The notes beneath the pieces were generated by a model. It saw only the letters and a list, made by a program, of their open reading frames with translations, ran no database searches and was not told where the DNA came from. The translations under genes and the position numbers were made by a program. 8,917 nucleotides of DNA. It comes from Oscillospiraceae bacterium. GTDB taxonomy: Bacteria > Bacillota > Clostridia > Oscillospirales > Ruminococcaceae. Shown one piece after another: positions 5,429 to 8,917 of this stretch; position 1 is the first letter of the stretch; each line of letters begins with the position of its first letter. The stretch spans positions 1 through 8,917 of the forward strand of contig CAAGDT010000065.1 in the NCBI GenBank assembly GCA_900768675.1, read 5' to 3'.

Positions 5429-8137
5429 GTGGCAGAGGAAAAAGCGGCGATAGAGCTTAAGGGAATACGGAAAACCTTCGGCTCGGTAATCGCCAACGAT
5501 TCGATTGACCTGCAGGTGCGCAAGGGAGAGATTCTTGCGCTTCTCGGCGAAAACGGCTCGGGAAAAACTACGCTTATGAATATGCTTTCGGGTATCTATA
5601 AGCCTGACAGCGGTACTATCTATATCAACGGCGAGCAGGCGGCAATAAACTCTCCGGAGGATTCAAAGCGCTACAAAATCGGTATGGTGCATCAGCACTT
5701 CAAGCTGGTTGAAAAGTTTACCGCCGCAGATAATATTATAATGTCCTCCGACCACGAAAAGGGCATTTTTCTGACAGCGGAACGTTTCAAGCGCATCGGA
5801 AAAATCTGCGAGGAATATTCCTTTAATATCGACCCGGCAAAGCACGTCTGCGATATGTCTGTAAGCGAAAAGCAGACGGTTGAGATTTTAAAGGTGCTTT
5901 ATTACGGTGCGGATATTCTTATTCTGGACGAGCCTACTGCGGTTCTTACGGTTCAGGAAACAATGAAGCTGTTTTCAATCCTGCGGCTTATGCGGGATAA
6001 GGGCTGCGCTATCATCATCATAACCCACAAGCTTAACGAGGTTATGGAAATTAGCGACCGTGTAACAGTCCTGAGAAAGGGCGTAAGCGTTGCTACGGTA
6101 AATACATCCGAAACAAGCCCCGCAGAGCTTACCGACCTTATGGTGGGCAGAGCGGTTAAGCTGGAAATTGAGCGCCCCGAATGCGAGCCGGGAGAAACGC
6201 TGCTTAAGCTTGATGACCTTACAGTTCTGAGCGATGAAGGTGCAGTAGCTGTTGACGGGGTTTCCTTTGAGGTACGAAGCGGGGAAATACTTGGTATTGC
6301 AGGCGTTTCGGGAAGCGGGCAGAAGGAAATCTGCGAAGCAATTGCAGGACTCAGAGGCGTTGAAGAGGGTTCAATTCTCTACAAGAACGAGCATATCGAC
6401 GGTCAGACTCCGAAACAGATTATAAAGCGGGGAATAAGTATGAGCTTTATCCCCGAGGACAGGCTTGGAATGGGACTTGCAGCCTCAATGACGGTTGCCG
6501 AGAATATGATGCTCAAGAACTATTCCGACGCAAAAGGTCCATTTGTTGACAAAGCCTCCGCAAGAAAGCTTGCCGACAAGGTTGTAAAGGAGCTGGAGGT
6601 TGTAACTCCCGACATTGATACACCTGTCAGACGACTTTCGGGAGGAAATGTTCAGAAAATTCTTCTCGGACGAGAAATTCAGGCTGAGCCGAGCCTTATT
6701 ATTACTGCTTACCCCGTAAGAGGTCTTGATATAAACTCCTCTTATACGATTTATAACATTCTGAACCGTGAAAAACAGAAGGGAACAGGCGTACTTTTCG
6801 TCGGCGAGGACCTTGACGTAATGCTGGAGCTGTGCGACAGGATTGTTGTACTCTGCCACGGCAAAATTACGGGTATTGTTGACGCAAGGGAGGCTACAAA
6901 GGAGCAGATAGGTCTGCTTATGACCGACGCTCACAGCTCCGTAGATTTGTCCGATTACGAGGAGGAGACAATAACCCCCGTTTCAGCTGAAAAGACGGAG
7001 AAAAAGGCTTATCAGAAAAAGGCAAAAAAGCCGCCCATTATACGGGCTGCCAAAAGAGCGGATTTAAAAACAGGACAAAAAATTCTGCTTTACGCACTAT
7101 CGGTGCTTATTGCCATTGTAATCGGCGGAATTTTCGTTGCAGCCAACGGGGTTAATCCCTTTGAATACTACGCTAAGGTTGTGGTGGGCTGTTTCGAGAA
7201 CAAGATTTATCTGCGGGGCTTTATAAGACTTGTAATACCGCTGCTTATAACCTCGCTGGGTATTGCGGTGGCGTTCAAGATGAAGTTCTGGAATATCGGC
7301 GCTAACGGACAATTTATAGCAGGCGCAATTTTCGCCACGACTGCCGCAAACCTCTGCCAGAATAATCTGCCCCAGTGGCTTACCCTTATAATTATGGCTG
7401 CGGCAGGAATTATCGGCGGCGGTCTTGTGGGACTTATTCCCGCTGTCTGCAAGGTGAAGCTTGGCACAAGTGAAACGCTGCTTACACTTATGCTTAACTA
7501 CGTCTGCTACTACACGCTGACATATCTCAAGAACACGATGTTCTTCCGAAAGCTTGCGGAGGACGGCTCTGTATTCCGTCCGGATTTCAAGGCTCTGCCC
7601 GAAAATGGCTGGCTTTATGAAATCGACCTTTTCGGTGTGCAGGTTGACATATCCCTTATTATTGCAATACTGCTCACAATTCTTGCGTTTATTTATTTCA
7701 GCAAGACAAAGCAGGGCTACGAGGTTGCAGTTGTAGGCGACAGCAGTAACACCGCCCGCTATGCGGGAATGAACGTAAACCGCATTATTATAAGAACAAT
7801 GTTCATAAGCGCAGGAATTGCGGGTCTTGCAGGAATGTTACAGGTTTCCGGCTCGGCTACAAGCCACACTCTTGCAGACGGAATTACCGGCGACGTAGGC
7901 TTTACGGGAATTACCGTTGCATGGCTAGCAAAGCTTAATCCTATCGGAATTTTCGTGGTTTCCTGCCTTATCGGCGTTCTTCAGAAGGGAACATCCGTTG
8001 CGGAAAGCGCCTTCAGCATTTCTTCGGCGGCTTCGGAAATTTTACAGGCAATCATACTTTTCGCTGTGCTTGCCGCAGATTTCTTCATTCGCTATAAGCT
8101 TGTTTTCAGAGGCTCGGAAAAGGAGGTTAAGGAATAA
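5429..8137 (+). CDS. Fused ABC transporter: double-NBD ATPase joined to a permease (NupO-NupP type)
   Basis: A 902-residue protein powering and forming part of the import channel. NBD1 (about 7-245) has Walker A GENGSGKTT (40-48), Q-loop region VHQHFKLV (87-94), signature-like MSVSEKQ (143-149), Walker B ILILDEPT (163-170) with E168, and H-loop H200. NBD2 (about 257-503) has a Walker A lacking the Lys/Thr (GVSGSGQKE, 292-300), a good LSGGNVQK (403-410), and a Walker B region ending RGLD (431-434) with no catalytic Glu. A charged Lys-rich linker (about 505-550) follows. The permease (about 551-895) shows several membrane helices, the WNIGANGQFIAGA segment (621-633) and the cytoplasmic loop EVAVVGDSSNTARYAGM (765-781). 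NupO and NupP are normally separate proteins of about 510 and 350 residues. The GTG start has AGGGGTGATT upstream. No in-frame ATG, GTG or TTG lies in the linker, so separate translation of the permease is unlikely. Confidence 0.9.
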   Translation: MAEEKAAIELKGIRKTFGSVIANDSIDLQVRKGEILALLGENGSGKTTLMNMLSGIYKPDSGTIYINGEQAAINSPEDSKRYKIGMVHQHFKLVEKFTAADNIIMSSDHEKGIFLTAERFKRIGKICEEYSFNIDPAKHVCDMSVSEKQTVEILKVLYYGADILILDEPTAVLTVQETMKLFSILRLMRDKGCAIIIITHKLNEVMEISDRVTVLRKGVSVATVNTSETSPAELTDLMVGRAVKLEIERPECEPGETLLKLDDLTVLSDEGAVAVDGVSFEVRSGEILGIAGVSGSGQKEICEAIAGLRGVEEGSILYKNEHIDGQTPKQIIKRGISMSFIPEDRLGMGLAASMTVAENMMLKNYSDAKGPFVDKASARKLADKVVKELEVVTPDIDTPVRRLSGGNVQKILLGREIQAEPSLIITAYPVRGLDINSSYTIYNILNREKQKGTGVLFVGEDLDVMLELCDRIVVLCHGKITGIVDAREATKEQIGLLMTDAHSSVDLSDYEEETITPVSAEKTEKKAYQKKAKKPPIIRAAKRADLKTGQKILLYALSVLIAIVIGGIFVAANGVNPFEYYAKVVVGCFENKIYLRGFIRLVIPLLITSLGIAVAFKMKFWNIGANGQFIAGAIFATTAANLCQNNLPQWLTLIIMAAAGIIGGGLVGLIPAVCKVKLGTSETLLTLMLNYVCYYTLTYLKNTMFFRKLAEDGSVFRPDFKALPENGWLYEIDLFGVQVDISLIIAILLTILAFIYFSKTKQGYEVAVVGDSSNTARYAGMNVNRIIIRTMFISAGIAGLAGMLQVSGSATSHTLADGITGDVGFTGITVAWLAKLNPIGIFVVSCLIGVLQKGTSVAESAFSISSAASEILQAIILFAVLAADFFIRYKLVFRGSEKEVKE

Positions 8138-8917
8138 TGGATATTATAGTAAATTTCCTTTATTATTCTGTTCGTGCAGGTACTCCGCTGCTCCTCGGAA
8201 CAACAGGCGAAATACTGACAGAGAAATCGGGAAGCCTTAACCTTGGAGTAGAGGGACTTATGGCTATGGGCGCAATCGGCGGTTATCTTATCGGCTGCAC
8301 TACAAACAATCTGCTTATGGGAATAATCGGAGCCTTCCTCTGCGGCGTTCTTGGTGCGCTTATTTTTGCATTTATCACAGTAACAATGCAGGCAAATCAG
8401 AACGTAACAGGTCTTGCTCTTACAGCCTTCGGCGTAGGCGTTTACCGCTTTGTGGGACGTCATCTTACAACAAAGGGAAGCTTTCCTTCCCTTGACGGCT
8501 GCCCCGGACTCAAGGATGCGGTTGCGGATACGGGAATACCCGTTCTGCGGGACATTCCGATAATCGGAAAGCTGCTGTTTTCCTACAATGCCTTTGTGTA
8601 TATTGCTATTGCAATTGCCGTAATCTGCTGGATTTATATAAAGAAGAGCAGGGCAGGGCTTAAGCTTCGTGCAGTAGGCGAAAACCCCGCAGCAGCTGAC
8701 GCCTGCGGTATCAGAGTAAGCCTTTGCAGATATATAAACATACTTATCGGCGGTGGAATATGCGGTATTGGCGGACTGTACCTCGGCGTTGTTACCAACA
8801 GCGGCGCATGGAACGACAACTGGATAAACGGTATGGGCTGGATTTCGGTTGCTCTTGTAATTTTTGCAAACTGGAATCCTGTAAAGGCTATTTTCGGCGC
8901 ATTCTTCTTTGGTATGC
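8137..8917 (+). CDS. Second ABC transporter permease (NupQ type), 3' end outside window
   Basis: This open frame runs to the window edge with 260 residues visible; the family is usually a little over 300, so roughly 50 are missing. The ATG overlaps the previous TAA by one base (TAATG), and AGGAGG (8121-8126) lies 10 nt upstream, inside the end of the fusion gene, so the two are translationally coupled. Family landmarks are TTGEILTEKSGSLNLGVEGLM (22-42, which faces the NupP-type WNIGANGQ counterpart) and the cytoplasmic coupling loop RAVGENPAAADACGI (178-192), which contacts the ATPase. Several hydrophobic helices are visible, including about 42-53, 62-82, 152-168, 201-219 and 235-246. It should pair with the permease half of the fusion to form the channel. 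It is a typical member with no visible defect. Confidence 0.92.
   Translation, partial: MDIIVNFLYYSVRAGTPLLLGTTGEILTEKSGSLNLGVEGLMAMGAIGGYLIGCTTNNLLMGIIGAFLCGVLGALIFAFITVTMQANQNVTGLALTAFGVGVYRFVGRHLTTKGSFPSLDGCPGLKDAVADTGIPVLRDIPIIGKLLFSYNAFVYIAIAIAVICWIYIKKSRAGLKLRAVGENPAAADACGIRVSLCRYINILIGGGICGIGGLYLGVVTNSGAWNDNWINGMGWISVALVIFANWNPVKAIFGAFFFGM

Noticed and set aside
6958..6964. AGGAGG-like stretch in the linker of the fusion, as a ribosome binding site for a separate permease.
   Set aside because: No in-frame ATG, GTG or TTG lies at a usable distance; the first in-frame candidate is a GTG inside the first membrane helix.
1..8917. Mobile elements, CRISPR arrays, toxin-antitoxin, phage or defence genes.
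   Set aside because: All sizeable coding regions are explained by regulatory, c-di-AMP, salvage and transport genes. I saw no repeat arrays, transposase motifs or tRNA-like structures.

Overview
The window looks like chromosomal DNA from a low-to-medium GC anaerobic Firmicute. The Clostridia, perhaps Ruminococcaceae/Oscillospiraceae, are my best guess. This rests on the cdaA-cdaR pair, strong AGGAGG-type ribosome binding sites, TTG and GTG starts, AT-rich promoters and Gram-positive-style lipoprotein and transporter genes. The assignment is an inference, with no 16S or other marker to confirm it. I see no mobile element, CRISPR array, tRNA, rRNA or phage gene. The content is ordinary housekeeping and nutrient salvage, with a few unusual arrangements rather than a wholly new system.

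Left part (1-3315): an RpiR/MurR-family regulator (minus strand, 14-877) is divergent from a cdaA-cdaR operon (plus strand, 1089-3274). CdaA is the membrane diadenylate cyclase that makes c-di-AMP. CdaR is its membrane-anchored YbbR-repeat partner. The AT-rich gap between them holds one good promoter for each direction and three copies of TGAAATTT, one overlapping the cdaA -35 box. The operon ends at a hairpin at 3281-3309. glmM, the usual third gene in Bacilli, is not next.

Right part (3390-8917): this appears to be a purine salvage and uptake locus. A strong promoter (TTGCAA, 17 bp, TATAAT) drives xpt (xanthine phosphoribosyltransferase). After two small hairpins comes a BMP-family lipoprotein that binds the solute outside the cell. 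A hairpin and a second hairpin with a U-rich tail follow. Then comes a 902-residue protein in which a double-NBD ATPase and a membrane permease are fused in one chain, and last a second permease whose 3' end runs off the window. The parts match the NupN/BmpA-NupO-NupP-NupQ nucleoside importer, with NupO and NupP joined. The likely logic is capture by the lipoprotein, import through the fused ATPase-permease plus second permease, and conversion of a purine base to its nucleotide by Xpt. The terminator-like structure after the lipoprotein gene would give more binding protein than transporter.

The points most worth checking are the ATPase-permease fusion, the one-intact, one-degenerate ATP site pattern, the in-operon terminator, and the triple repeat in the rpiR-cdaA gap.
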